Shown: in pieces, positions 24,216 through 32,834 of the stretch
How the letters are laid out: every line of letters starts with the position of its first letter
Numbering within the stretch: the first letter of the stretch is position 1
DNA from: Spirochaetales bacterium Spiro_07
GTDB taxonomy: Bacteria; Spirochaetota; Spirochaetia; Treponematales; Treponemataceae
Assembly: GCA_001603145.1 (NCBI GenBank)
Contig: LVBI01000039.1
Span: 1 to 58,334, forward strand
Direction: 5' to 3'
DNA: 58,334 nt
The notes under the pieces: generated by a model
The model's database searches: none
Seen by the model: only the letters and a program-made list of their open reading frames with translations
What the model was told of the DNA's origin: nothing
Position numbers and translations under genes: made by a program

Positions 24216-24775
24216 CTTAATATCCTTCAATGTTTGGAGCTTATTTATTGTTCAACTGAAGCTTTCAGCTCTTCTTGGAACAATTATAAAACACTTTATA
24301 CGTTTTGTCTGCAAGCTTTACCGTGTTATCTTCATTACAGATATTCTCAAACGCATTAGACCATTCTACAGATAAAGCTTAATCTGCGAAAAATGATGCA
24401 AAACGCACATTCTGTACTTTTGAAAAATAATCAGATTTATGAACCTAAAAAGTTCATTTCACCAGATGAAAGATTTTCAAAACTTGCAGAAGAAGCTTTG
24501 AGAACGTAAACAAGAGGACTGGATATAAAATTAATCTAACTTGTCCTTGACAAAAGACATAGGAGGAACGCCGCTCCAATTAGGCTAGGAGTGCCGTTCT
24601 TAGCTGAATAGGAACGCTGTTCTTAGCTAAGCTGTTATTGATGGCTTGGGGAAGGAAATGGCTGTTTCAAGCTTTGCAATAAAAGAACCGGCAACGGACA
24701 AGCTTTGACTTGTCAAAGTATGAGCAGTATCAAATGATAGTACACATTGCCGAAGTTCTTCCTTTGGAAATCTTT
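24216..24775. other. Gene-poor interval with decayed coding traces
   Basis: No intact gene. A plus-strand frame at 24393-24509 gives 38 residues ending NNQIYEPKKFISPDERFSKL..., which has protein-like composition but no start signal. At 24645-24708 another frame (VIDGLGKEMAVSSFAIKEP) breaks and continues in a different frame from about 24706 (FDLSKYEQYQMIVHIAEVLP). These look like fragments of one or more lost genes. Short repeated words GGAACGCYGTTCTTAGCT lie at 24564-24630. R3-like words (AAGCTTAATCTGCGAAAA) occur near 24376. Confidence 0.4.
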
Positions 24776-25085
24776 TTAAAATCCATACTCGCAATTAGGA
24801 TTTTTCTTTTTTACTGCTTCATACAATTCTTTCATTTTCTTTTTGCCGAACAGACAAAAAAAGGCAATGGTTTTTCTGTACCATATTTTATTTGATACGT
24901 ACCATCAACACCACATGGAAGATAGCCTACGTATGATACATCAGAAAGTTTACCTTTAAATTTTCGTCCAAATGCAGAATAGCATATGTAATTATTTCCT
25001 TCATTTTTCTCCCAGCACCTCAAGTAGCGGGCAACCACATAACAAATATTATCCGTATCCGATTTTAAAGGTTCATGCTGACAAA
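24776..25085 (-). pseudogene. Probable decayed gene, frameshifted
   Basis: A minus-strand frame (stop at 24832) reads CYSAFGRKFKGKLSDVSYVG... and extends upstream without a start codon to about 25085. If one base is shifted at a run of seven A (24856-24862), the reading continues as CLFGKKKMKELYEAVKKKNP and ends at 24776. Both parts have normal protein composition, so this reads best as a gene broken by a homopolymer frameshift and lacking its start. The family is not recognised. Confidence 0.35.
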
Positions 25086-25349
25086 AAGTGTCTGTGTAAA
25101 TTTGAAAAGCAAATACTTATCTATCTATAACATCATTAATTAGCCCGAATGTCGAGTTTCATAAAATCATGTCATTTACGTGCTTGATGATGTGTCATTG
25201 CCCCGGCTTGATCCGCAATGACGAATTATTGATAATAATGAAAAATTCGAATGCAGATGCGCTTGCTACCATCGATGTAGCTTAATATTAGATAAAAAAA
25301 ATGATTTACGACACGCCTGTAAAGGTTAATTGATTTTGAAAGGACTTTA

Positions 25350-25387
25350 AAAAAATATAGCCGCAGAATCTGCGAAGATTCTGCGGC
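25350..25387 (-). terminator. Terminator of the cheW-recN operon
   Basis: Minus strand stem GCCGCAGAATC/GATTCTGCGGC (25377-25387 with 25360-25370), short loop, followed by TATATTTTTTT. It is 23 bases after the stop of the last gene of the operon. Confidence 0.8.
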
Positions 25388-25410
25388 TTTTCTTTTCACG
25401 GCACAAAAGC

Positions 25411-26223
25411 TTATTTATTCTGCTTTTCTTTCTTGATGTCGGCTTCCATCTTGTCTTTCCAGACTTGTGCCTTTTTCTTGACTTCTTCGGCTTCGTCTGC
25501 ATTACCAAGAACTATAAGCAAGCGTCTGTAAGCAAGCAGATAGTTTATGCCCAGGCGCATATCGTCGGCACGGCGTGTTGAAAGCTCGTAGCGGTCGCGG
25601 TAACCTTCGGCGCACTTCAAAAGCTGTGTCTTGAGCATACGCATATAATAAACGGCTACATCGTGGTTTTCTGCACGGCCGTCAAAATAATCTTTAGAAG
25701 CTTCTGTCATGTTGAGCATGTTCTTAGAAACAGTGATAAATCTGCCCTGCAGCTCTACGAATGACCATTTCCACTTAGAGTTGTCGCCATAGGCTTCCAT
25801 TATAAGCTCAATAGCAAGACCCAGCTTGCGCGAAAGATAATAGCGCTTGTCAATAGGAATGTTTACGAGCTTTTCCCAACATTCCTTAAGGTCATCCGGC
25901 GTTGAGTCTACTATTGACATAGACTTATCAAATTTTTCAAGATATATGATTGCCTTATAAAGAGTTTTACGGCCTTCATTGAGGTTCTCTTCGTTCTTTA
26001 CACCGAGCATCTCAACAGAGAGATTGTTGATTGCAATATAAAGCGTTACTGCATAAAGCATTTGATCTGCAAGCTGAAACGTCTTTTCCGCTTCTTCAGA
26101 TTTATCTTTTTGCAGTTCTGCGTTTATCTCTTTTTCTTTTGCAAAAACGCCTTTGATAAGCTCTTTATATTTTGCACTTTTTTGAGTAAAGGCTTCCCTG
26201 CTCTCGGCGGTAATCTTTGCCAT
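25411..26223 (-). CDS. Conserved-looking cytoplasmic protein of unknown function
   Basis: 270 residues, no signal peptide or membrane helix, almost entirely predicted alpha-helical and rich in Lys/Glu, with a charged Lys-rich tail (KMEADIKKEKQNK). No catalytic motif is visible. It follows recN by eight bases and ends the operon, so it is co-expressed with recN and nadK. I recall a hypothetical gene in this place in T. pallidum, which would make it a conserved treponemal protein, but I could not check this. Confidence 0.75.
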   Translation of the reverse strand: MAKITAESREAFTQKSAKYKELIKGVFAKEKEINAELQKDKSEEAEKTFQLADQMLYAVTLYIAINNLSVEMLGVKNEENLNEGRKTLYKAIIYLEKFDKSMSIVDSTPDDLKECWEKLVNIPIDKRYYLSRKLGLAIELIMEAYGDNSKWKWSFVELQGRFITVSKNMLNMTEASKDYFDGRAENHDVAVYYMRMLKTQLLKCAEGYRDRYELSTRRADDMRLGINYLLAYRRLLIVLGNADEAEEVKKKAQVWKDKMEADIKKEKQNK

Positions 26224-26231
26224 AACTCCAA

Positions 26232-27929
26232 TTATCCTCCATATTGGGAAAGTAAAACCCTAGCATGCTCCAAAGATGCAGCACTTGCACTATCACCTGC
26301 AAGCATCCGCGCAATTTCAACGATTCTATCTTGACCTGTTATTACGCGGACTGACGTTGTCGTCTTCTGGAGATTTACAGATTTTTCTATCTTTATATGA
26401 GTATCGGCACAAACTGCAATATTCGCTAGATGTGAAATGCACAATATCTGATGTTTTGCGGCAAGTTTTTTAATATGGTCGCCGATTGCAACGGCAACCT
26501 CGCCGCCTATGCCTGTATCAATCTCATCGAATATCAAAGTTGGTGTAGTATCAGTATCAGCCAAAATCGTCTTAAAAGCAAGCATTACGCGCGAAAGTTC
26601 GCCGCCAGATGCAATTTTTGCTAACGGTCGGAGCGGCGAGCCTGGGTTTGCGCTAATCATAAATTCAATGTTGTCTACGCCATAAGGGCCGCAACGCTGA
26701 ACGCCGCCTGTCTGCGGCTTCATTGAAAGCCCTGCGTCAAAGACTGTGCCTTTCATGCCGAGATTTGCAAGCACTGCCTGAATCTTTTCTGCCATTTCTT
26801 TAGCCGCGCCGTTGCGTTTTTCAGAAAGGCTCTTTGCTTCAAGCGAAACTTTGCGCGCAATTTCGTTCACCTCAGCTTCAAGAGCCGAGCGGTTGCCTTC
26901 AAACGAAGAAAGCGACTCAAGTTGCGCCTGCGCCTGTTCCTTGTAAGCAAGCAAATCAGCAATCGTGCTGTCGTTCTGAGGCACATACTTTTTCTTTAGC
27001 TTATAAATCAGCGCAAGGCGTTCCTGCACCTGCTCAAGCCGCGAAGGGTCAAAGACAAGTGTGTTTTTATAAGACTTTATCTCTTCTGCTATGTCGTCAA
27101 TTTCGTAATAAGCTGTTTCAAGGCGGCTTGAAAGCCCTGCAAGCGTAGAATCGATTGACGCAACTTTTTCCATTGCGGGGCGGCTGCGCTTAAGCTGAGC
27201 CAATGCGCCGCCTTCGCTGTTGAAAAGCTGAGAAAGCTGCTCCACTTCATCATAAAGCTTTTCATATTGGGTTAGCCGCGCTTCTTCTGCGGAAAGTTCC
27301 TCTTCTTCTTGCGGCTTAAGGTTAGCGTTTTCTATTTCTTCAACGGCAAATCTCAAAAGCTCAATCTTCTGGTTGCGTTCCGCGTCAGAAGTGTTCATTT
27401 CCGCCAAGATTTTTCTCTTTTCCACAAGCTGATTGTAAAGTGCTGTAAAAGCTTCAACTTGCGGCACAATTCCGGCATAAGCGTCGAGGAATTTTCTGTG
27501 TTCAGAGACGCGCATCAAAGACTGGTGCTCGTGCTGTCCGTGAATGTCTACAAGGAAGCCTGTAAAATCTGCAAGCTCGTTCTTCGTAACAGGCGTATCC
27601 TGAATCCATGCGGCTGTCTTGCCTGTGTCTTTGATTGTGCGGCGCAAAAGCACGCGGCTGTTTTCAAGCTCAATGTTGCGCTCCGCAAGCCAAGCAAGAG
27701 CTTCTTTCTGGTTATCTGAAATGAAAATCGTGCCGCTTACACGCGCTTCTTGCGCTCCGCTTCTTATTTGAGAAGCTTCTGCCTTGCCGCCGAGCAAAAA
27801 AGACAAAGCGCCAATCAATATTGATTTTCCGGCACCTGTTTCGCCCGTAAGAACGTTAAAGCCTTTTGTGAATTCAAGCTGCACTGAATCTATAATTGCA
27901 AAATCTTTTATATTTAAATCTTCAAGCAC
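26232..27929 (-). CDS. recN: DNA repair protein RecN
   Basis: 565 residues from the GTG at 27929. An SMC-like ATPase for double-strand break repair. The N-terminus LEDLNIKDFAIIDSV and Walker A GETGAGKSILIGAL, the QHEHQSL segment, coiled coils, and the C-terminal ISANPGSPLRPLAKIASGGELSR signature with Walker B LIFDEIDTGIGG are all present. A longer frame up to 28058 exists, but its first 43 codons overlap nadK and are unlike RecN; GGAGG stands five bases before the GTG. It overlaps the end of nadK by eight bases. Confidence 0.93.
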   Translation of the reverse strand: MLEDLNIKDFAIIDSVQLEFTKGFNVLTGETGAGKSILIGALSFLLGGKAEASQIRSGAQEARVSGTIFISDNQKEALAWLAERNIELENSRVLLRRTIKDTGKTAAWIQDTPVTKNELADFTGFLVDIHGQHEHQSLMRVSEHRKFLDAYAGIVPQVEAFTALYNQLVEKRKILAEMNTSDAERNQKIELLRFAVEEIENANLKPQEEEELSAEEARLTQYEKLYDEVEQLSQLFNSEGGALAQLKRSRPAMEKVASIDSTLAGLSSRLETAYYEIDDIAEEIKSYKNTLVFDPSRLEQVQERLALIYKLKKKYVPQNDSTIADLLAYKEQAQAQLESLSSFEGNRSALEAEVNEIARKVSLEAKSLSEKRNGAAKEMAEKIQAVLANLGMKGTVFDAGLSMKPQTGGVQRCGPYGVDNIEFMISANPGSPLRPLAKIASGGELSRVMLAFKTILADTDTTPTLIFDEIDTGIGGEVAVAIGDHIKKLAAKHQILCISHLANIAVCADTHIKIEKSVNLQKTTTSVRVITGQDRIVEIARMLAGDSASAASLEHARVLLSQYGG

Positions 27930-28773
27930 TGGGTCCTCCAGACCAATGGAGTTTTGAACGTAAAGCTGAATAAAAAACTGATGAGCCGCAATCTGCAAGC
28001 AGCACTTTTTCTTTTGCTTTCTGAAAGAAAACAGTGTCGCCTGTTTCAAGATGCTCAAGCACCTGACCGTCTGCCGTTATTGAAACGCCTGTGTCTCTTG
28101 AAGGCAGCACATCAACACAAAGCACGCCAGACGAAGGCAGCACAATCGGCCTGTTTGAAAGCGAAAACGGACAAATCGGGCTTAAAACAAAGGCATCAAG
28201 CTCCGGGTCTACGATTGGCCCGCCTGCAGCCGCTGAATATGCAGTTGAGCCTGTGGCTGTTGCAACGATGATGCCGTCGGCTTTAAATTTGCCGAAAGAA
28301 TTTCCGTTAAATGTTATTCCCAGAGAAACAATTTTGGTTGCTTTGTCCGCAGAAACAACTACATCGTTAAGCGCGTATGTCTCAAAAATTTTGCTGCCGT
28401 TACGCAATGCGGCAACGCTTAACATGCTCCTTTCTGTCAGCGGAAGTTTCTTCCGCAAAAACAAGTCAAGCCTTTCTTGCCAGCTGTCTTTTTGAATTCC
28501 GGCGATGAAACCGAATTCGCCCAAGTTTATCGGAAAAATCGGAATCTTCTGTTCAAGGCAGCCGCGCGCCGCAAAAAGAACTGTTCCGTCGCCGCCAAGC
28601 GTTACCGCAAGGATATAACCGTCAAAATTGCTTTTGCTGCAAGGCCCAGAAAATTCCAGAAAATCAGCAGTCCAAGATTCATTTTCCAAGAACCGCTTTA
28701 CGTCTGCTGCAATAAGCTGAGCTTCTTCTTTATATGTGTTGATTACAATTACGGCGCGCTTTTTTCTCATCAT
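27922..28773 (-). CDS. nadK: NAD kinase
   Basis: 283 residues. It phosphorylates NAD to NADP. The GGDGT motif is at 60-64 (Asp62 catalytic), and the NE/D-type and TATGSTAYSAAAGGPIVDP motifs follow. AAGG lies just before the ATG. Seven bases after the aminotransferase-like gene, and overlapping recN by eight bases: tightly coupled operon. Confidence 0.95.
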   Translation of the reverse strand: MMRKKRAVIVINTYKEEAQLIAADVKRFLENESWTADFLEFSGPCSKSNFDGYILAVTLGGDGTVLFAARGCLEQKIPIFPINLGEFGFIAGIQKDSWQERLDLFLRKKLPLTERSMLSVAALRNGSKIFETYALNDVVVSADKATKIVSLGITFNGNSFGKFKADGIIVATATGSTAYSAAAGGPIVDPELDAFVLSPICPFSLSNRPIVLPSSGVLCVDVLPSRDTGVSITADGQVLEHLETGDTVFFQKAKEKVLLADCGSSVFYSALRSKLHWSGGPSA

Positions 28774-28779
28774 GCCGCC

Positions 28780-29841
28780 TTACGGCAAAGTTGCCAGAAC
28801 CTTTGAAATTTTGACAGCCTGTGAATTGCCAAGCCGCGGGTAAAGCGGAAACAAGATGCAGCGCAAGACAAGCGAACGCGCAACTGGGCAGCTTTCAGAC
28901 AATTCTTCATATTTGGCAGCTACAGAATCCTCGAATGCATCTGTAACATCTATTTCTTTGCGCGAAGCATATTGCTTCACGTCTTTTGCGCCGTTCGTAA
29001 GCAGCACAGGAAAAGAATAAACCGCGTTCACAGCATTTTCGCATGGGCAGATGAACGACTTATGCCGCCCCTGCATCAACGAACGGGCATATATTTCTTT
29101 CATTTCAAAGCGCAGCTGCTCATTTCTGGGTCTTTCTTTAAGCTGCACCCACGCCAGCGCAGAATTAATATCTGGCAGCAAATCGATAATAGGCGCTTCC
29201 TCGATGTTCTTTTTAAGCACAATCCATTCGCGCCTATTCGGGGCGATAAGCACTGCTCCGCCACCAGCCGTCAATATATCACGCTCCTCAAGCCCCAAAA
29301 TCGAATAAACGCCGAATGTTCCGGCATATTTCTTTACAGGCTCTTCGCCTTCTTTTTCGGCGGGCTGCTCAATATGAGCGCCGGCGCTTTGAGAAATATC
29401 TTCTATAAATGGAATGCCCAACGCAATGATTTTTTCAAAGTCAGGCAAGTTGCCGAGCGATTCATGAAGAATCAGCAGGCTGCCGCCAGCTTTCATGCCG
29501 CTTTCAACTGCTTCAGCTGTAACAAGCGCCGTCTCTTCGGCAACATCAAGAACTAAAGGCTTATAACCAAGGTCTTCGATTACGGGCACCTGCCAAGAAG
29601 GTGCAAGCGCAGAAATCATGATTGAGCTGCCCTCCGGCAGCCCAAGGCACTTTATTGCATACTTCAGCGCAATTGCGGGGCTTCTTACGGCAACGCAGCC
29701 ATCAACACCGAAAGTTTCTTTTACACATTGAATAAGCCGTGCATTTATTTCGCCAGGTCCGATTTTTTCAGAAACCATACACGAGAGCACCGCATCCATT
29801 TCTTTTCTGCGGATAGTAGAACTAAAAACCGGAACCTTCAT
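28780..29841 (-). CDS. DegT/DnrJ-type aminotransferase homologue lacking the PLP lysine
   Basis: 353 residues with the fold-type I pattern of the DegT/DnrJ/EryC1/StrS family: GPGEINARL, an AVRSPAIALKYAIKCLGL segment, IEDISQSAGA (D148 and Q151 are the usual cofactor contacts), and the ILTAGGGAVLI segment that matches the family's LTTGEGG. The family's PLP lysine should lie just before this segment; here the region reads GLEERD and there is no lysine from 172 to 209. So the Schiff base cannot form in the usual way and the protein is probably not a working aminotransferase. It sits between cheW (one base away) and nadK (six bases). Confidence 0.75.
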   Translation of the reverse strand: MKVPVFSSTIRRKEMDAVLSCMVSEKIGPGEINARLIQCVKETFGVDGCVAVRSPAIALKYAIKCLGLPEGSSIMISALAPSWQVPVIEDLGYKPLVLDVAEETALVTAEAVESGMKAGGSLLILHESLGNLPDFEKIIALGIPFIEDISQSAGAHIEQPAEKEGEEPVKKYAGTFGVYSILGLEERDILTAGGGAVLIAPNRREWIVLKKNIEEAPIIDLLPDINSALAWVQLKERPRNEQLRFEMKEIYARSLMQGRHKSFICPCENAVNAVYSFPVLLTNGAKDVKQYASRKEIDVTDAFEDSVAAKYEELSESCPVARSLVLRCILFPLYPRLGNSQAVKISKVLATLP

Positions 29842-29842
29842 A

Positions 29843-30322
29843 TTACTGTATGCCGACCAGCTTCTTTAATTCGCTAGAATTGAAAACACGGCGGATATCA
29901 AGAATGATGAGATATCCGTTTTCTTGTCTTACAACTCCGTTGATGTATTCTGTTCCGATACCTGTAAGCATCTGTGGCGGCGGCTTAACCTCGTCTGATT
30001 TTATCTGAACTACACGGGCTATTTTATCGATAATGATACCGATTTTTGTGCCGTCCATATTAATGATTATAAAACCGCCCTCAAATTCGTCTTCATCGTC
30101 GACCTTTTCTCTGGCCTTCAAATGGAAACGCTTGTGCAAGTTAATAACAGGAATGATTTCGCTTCGAAGATTAAAAATACCTTCTACATAATATGGAGCA
30201 TTCGGGATTGGACGTACCGTTTGAAGTTTTACAATTTCTTTAACGTCCATAATATCAACACCATACAGTTCTTCACCAAGCTCAAATGTTACAAGCTGGA
30301 ACTGTGATTCGCCGACTGCCAT
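29843..30322 (-). CDS. cheW: Chemotaxis coupling protein CheW
   Basis: 159 residues from the ATG at 30322, chosen because GGAGG stands five bases upstream (a GTG four codons earlier overlaps that site). Typical CheW: FQLVTFELGEELYGVDIMDVKEIVK, PYYVEGIFNLRSEIIPVINLHKRF, and IIIDKIARVVQI. It links chemoreceptors with CheA. First gene of the operon with the aminotransferase-like gene, nadK, recN and a hypothetical. No cheA or receptor gene is in the window. Confidence 0.93.
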   Translation of the reverse strand: MAVGESQFQLVTFELGEELYGVDIMDVKEIVKLQTVRPIPNAPYYVEGIFNLRSEIIPVINLHKRFHLKAREKVDDEDEFEGGFIIINMDGTKIGIIIDKIARVVQIKSDEVKPPPQMLTGIGTEYINGVVRQENGYLIILDIRRVFNSSELKKLVGIQ

Positions 30323-30358
30323 AACTGCCTCCACTATTGCATTCTTTCAATCAATTTA

Positions 30359-30387
30359 AGAATACAATGAAACCTTTTTTTTTACAA
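30359..30387 (-). promoter_or_regulatory. Promoter of the cheW operon
   Basis: Minus strand TTGTAA (30382-30387), 17-base spacer containing an A-tract, TATTCT (30359-30364). It would give a leader of about 30 bases. Confidence 0.55.
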
Positions 30388-30452
30388 GCTTTTATATAAG
30401 AAGTTAATGCATAAAATGCAAAATTTTTTGTTATGCAATAAAACGATTCTTG

Positions 30453-30461
30453 TGCTATAAT
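30453..30461 (+). promoter_or_regulatory. Extended -10 promoter of the response regulator gene
   Basis: TGCTATAAT (TGn plus a perfect TATAAT); no good -35 at the normal distance. The start point would be near 30468, 28 bases before the ATG at 30496. It diverges from the cheW promoter. Confidence 0.5.
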
Positions 30462-30495
30462 AAAGCACTAGAAAAAAATGGGACAGGAGGCATAC

Positions 30496-30879
30496 ATGGC
30501 ATCAATTAAAAAAAACGTGCAGCCGCTTATATTGGCTGTTGATGACGATTCAGTAATCAGAATTCATGTCAAATCTTCTTTGAAGGCTGACTATCAGGTT
30601 GTTTCGATGGGCTCGGCAAAAGAAGCTCTTACTTTCTTAGGCAACAACGATATAGACCTTATCATTCTTGACATAGACATGCCGGAAATATCTGGCTTTG
30701 AAATGTATGATGCAATCAAGAAAAATGCAAAGACAAAGAATATTCCAATAATCTTCTTGACAGGCGTTGAAGACGAAGAAATTCTCGAAAAGGTTAAATC
30801 TCTTAATGAAGATTATATCGAAAAGCCAATCTCAACAGATGCGCTTTTAATGCATGTAAAAAAGCTTTTAAAGAAATAG
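30496..30879 (+). CDS. Single-domain response regulator (CheY-like)
   Basis: 127 residues, only a receiver domain. Acidic pocket D16-D17 in AVDDDSV, phosphorylation site D59 in LIILDIDMPE, Thr in FLTGVED and Lys in YIEKPI: complete set of conserved residues. The ATG at 30496 is chosen over 30478 because AGGAGG lies five bases upstream. It has no output domain, so it must act by binding a partner (a kinase, flagellar switch or histidine phosphotransferase). It is divergent from cheW, but a chemotaxis role is only suggested by position. Confidence 0.88.
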   Translation: MASIKKNVQPLILAVDDDSVIRIHVKSSLKADYQVVSMGSAKEALTFLGNNDIDLIILDIDMPEISGFEMYDAIKKNAKTKNIPIIFLTGVEDEEILEKVKSLNEDYIEKPISTDALLMHVKKLLKK

Positions 30880-30885
30880 CAAAAA

Positions 30886-30918
30886 AGCCTGTTTCAGGGC
30901 ATAACCTTGAAACAGGCT
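30886..30918 (-). terminator. Terminator of the transporter gene (minus), between convergent genes
   Basis: Stem AGCCTGTTTCA/TGAAACAGGCT with an 11-base loop; on the minus strand it runs into TTTTTT. It can serve both the response regulator gene and the transporter gene, but the T-run favours the minus strand. Confidence 0.75.
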
Positions 30919-30930
30919 GAATCTTGTAAA

Positions 30931-32319
30931 TTATTTTTTTCCGAAAATATCCATATAGCCTGCAACGAATATAACAGCAATAATCACAGGAACTATAAAT
31001 TTAAGATAAATCTGCATGATTTTGTTCTTCGGGAACTTGATTCCGTCTCCGGCATCAGCTTCAGCGATGAAGTTATCCCAGCCCCAGCCGAATTTCCAAG
31101 TGCAGAAACCGAGGAATATCAGCGAGCCGATTGGCAGCAGGTTGTTGCTTACGATAAAGTCTTCAAAGCCGTCAATTGAAAGACCGAGCAGCTTTACGTT
31201 AGACCATTTGTTCATGCCAAGCGCGCACGGCGTTGAAAGCACGATAAGCGCAAAAAGATTGAAAAGTACCGATTTTGAGCGGCTCCAACCAAAAGCGTCC
31301 ATCGGGAAAGCGACGATGTTCTCAAAGACAGCAACAACTGTAGTCAATGCAGCAAAACTCATGAACAAGAAGAAAAGGCTGCCGACGACGCGCCCTACTA
31401 CAGGGCCCATGCTGTTGAAGACGTTTGGCAGCGTTACAAGCACAAGCCCCGGACCTGCGCTCGGGCTCTGGCCGAATGCAAGACAAGCCGGAAAGATGAT
31501 AAGACCCGCGCCGAGGGCAACGAACGTATCAAGCCCGATGATGCGGATAGATTCACCTGTAAGGCTGTACTCTTTTCCAATGTAGCTTCCGAAGATTTCC
31601 ATTGAGCCGATGCCGAGGCTGAGCGTAAAGAATGACTGACCAAGCGCAGCATAAATTGCTTCCCAAAGTCCGTTTTCATACATCGCCTTGAAATCAGGCT
31701 TAAGATAAAAAGCGTAGCCCGCGCCTGCACCCGGAATGAATGCAACGTAAATTGCAAGACCGACCATTATGACAAGAAGCCCAGACATAAGGAATTTCGT
31801 AATGCGCTCAACACCTTTCTGAAGACCCATAACGCATACGCCAAAACCAAGAAAGATTATGATAAGCATCCATGTGATGAGCTTTGAAGGGCTTTGTATA
31901 AGGCTTCCGAAATATGCCCCTACTTCATCAGGCGAAAGCCCGGCAAGATTGCCAGAAACTGTCGCAAAGAAATAATAAAGCATCCAGCCGGCAACAACTG
32001 TATAAAACATCATCAGAAGATAGTTTCCAGCAACAGCCAGAAAGCTGTACCAATGCCACTTCGTTCCTTCTGGCTCAAGCTGCTTGAACGCACCTGCAAC
32101 ACTTTTTCTTGATGCACGGCCAACGGCGAATTCTGCCACCATAATTGGCAATCCGAAAATTACCAAAAAAATCAAATACATGATTACAAATGCCGCGCCG
32201 CCGAATTTTCCCGTAATGTAAGGGAATCGCCATACGTTTCCTAAACCGATTGCACAACCAGCCGAAAGCAGAATAAATCCGAGACGGCTGCCAAGCGTTT
32301 CTCTAGGTTTTTCACTCAT
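30931..32319 (-). CDS. Sodium-dependent transporter, NSS (SNF) family
   Basis: 462 residues with about 11-12 membrane helices. The N-terminus SRLGFILLSAGCAIGLGNVWRFPYI is the family signature with the sodium- and substrate-binding TM1. Family members (LeuT, TnaT, MhsT) take up amino acids with sodium; the substrate is not predictable here. The ATG at 32319 is chosen because GGAGG stands five bases upstream. Single-gene unit with a terminator. Confidence 0.92.
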   Translation of the reverse strand: MSEKPRETLGSRLGFILLSAGCAIGLGNVWRFPYITGKFGGAAFVIMYLIFLVIFGLPIMVAEFAVGRASRKSVAGAFKQLEPEGTKWHWYSFLAVAGNYLLMMFYTVVAGWMLYYFFATVSGNLAGLSPDEVGAYFGSLIQSPSKLITWMLIIIFLGFGVCVMGLQKGVERITKFLMSGLLVIMVGLAIYVAFIPGAGAGYAFYLKPDFKAMYENGLWEAIYAALGQSFFTLSLGIGSMEIFGSYIGKEYSLTGESIRIIGLDTFVALGAGLIIFPACLAFGQSPSAGPGLVLVTLPNVFNSMGPVVGRVVGSLFFLFMSFAALTTVVAVFENIVAFPMDAFGWSRSKSVLFNLFALIVLSTPCALGMNKWSNVKLLGLSIDGFEDFIVSNNLLPIGSLIFLGFCTWKFGWGWDNFIAEADAGDGIKFPKNKIMQIYLKFIVPVIIAVIFVAGYMDIFGKK

Positions 32320-32480
32320 AGAGTTCCTCCATTTATACAATTATACAATAATAACCCGATTTTGCAATTTTGCAAATTTGATATTACAACAAAAGGAAAA
32401 AACATTGAAAGGAAAAGCGGCGCATCGGCACAAGCGGCGCATCATTGAACAGCAGACGCATATGCTTTGTATCAAGGCAT

Positions 32481-32510
32481 AAAAAAAGCCGGCTGTCTGA
32501 ACAACCGGCT
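32481..32510 (-). terminator. Terminator after tRNA-Leu
   Basis: Minus strand stem AGCCGG..GT/AC..CCGGCT followed by TTTTTTT, starting three bases after the tRNA 3' end. Confidence 0.75.
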
Positions 32511-32512
32511 TA

Positions 32513-32596
32513 TGCCCGAAGCGAGACTTGAACTCGCACACCCGTTAGAGCTCTAGTACCTGAAACTAGCGTGTCTACCAATTCCACCATCCGGGC
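32513..32596 (-). tRNA. tRNA-Leu (CAG)
   Basis: 84 nt. Acceptor stem GCCCGGA/TTCGGGC, discriminator A, CCA not encoded. D-arm TGGAATTGGTAGACACG, anticodon stem CTAGT/ACTAG with loop TTCAGGT, long variable arm typical of leucine tRNA, and T-arm GCGAGTTCAAGTCTCGC. Confidence 0.95.
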
Positions 32597-32608
32597 AACT
32601 GTAGAAGA

Positions 32609-32637
32609 ATCTTATAAAAAAGCTAATGCATTGTCAA
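32609..32637 (-). promoter_or_regulatory. Promoter of tRNA-Leu
   Basis: Minus strand TTGACA (32632-32637), 17-base spacer, TAAGAT (32609-32614). The start point would fall near 32602, a few bases before the mature tRNA. Confidence 0.65.
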
Positions 32638-32834
32638 GAGCCTTAAAAAACGCAACCGGTCAGTAAAAAGCCGAGCTTCTGCCTTTCTGAAAACTTAAAA
32701 AACGAAAAAAATCTTTTTGTTATCCATGTCTAACATATTGACAAAAGCAGCGATTTAAAGTTAGTTTTTGCTAACATTAATTCTGTACATATTCGTCAAG
32801 AATATAAAAATCTACTAAACAAAGGAGTACCCTT

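Noticed and set aside
24216..25085. Insertion sequence or integron
   Set aside because: No transposase or integrase motif, no terminal inverted repeats and no target duplication could be seen; only fragments remain.
27930..28058. Longer RecN with a 43-residue extension
   Set aside because: The extension overlaps nadK by more than 120 bases and does not resemble RecN, while a GTG with GGAGG fits the family start.
32341..32541. Minus-strand open frame of 66 codons
   Set aside because: It overlaps the tRNA-Leu 3' end and its terminator; cysteine-rich and without a start signal.
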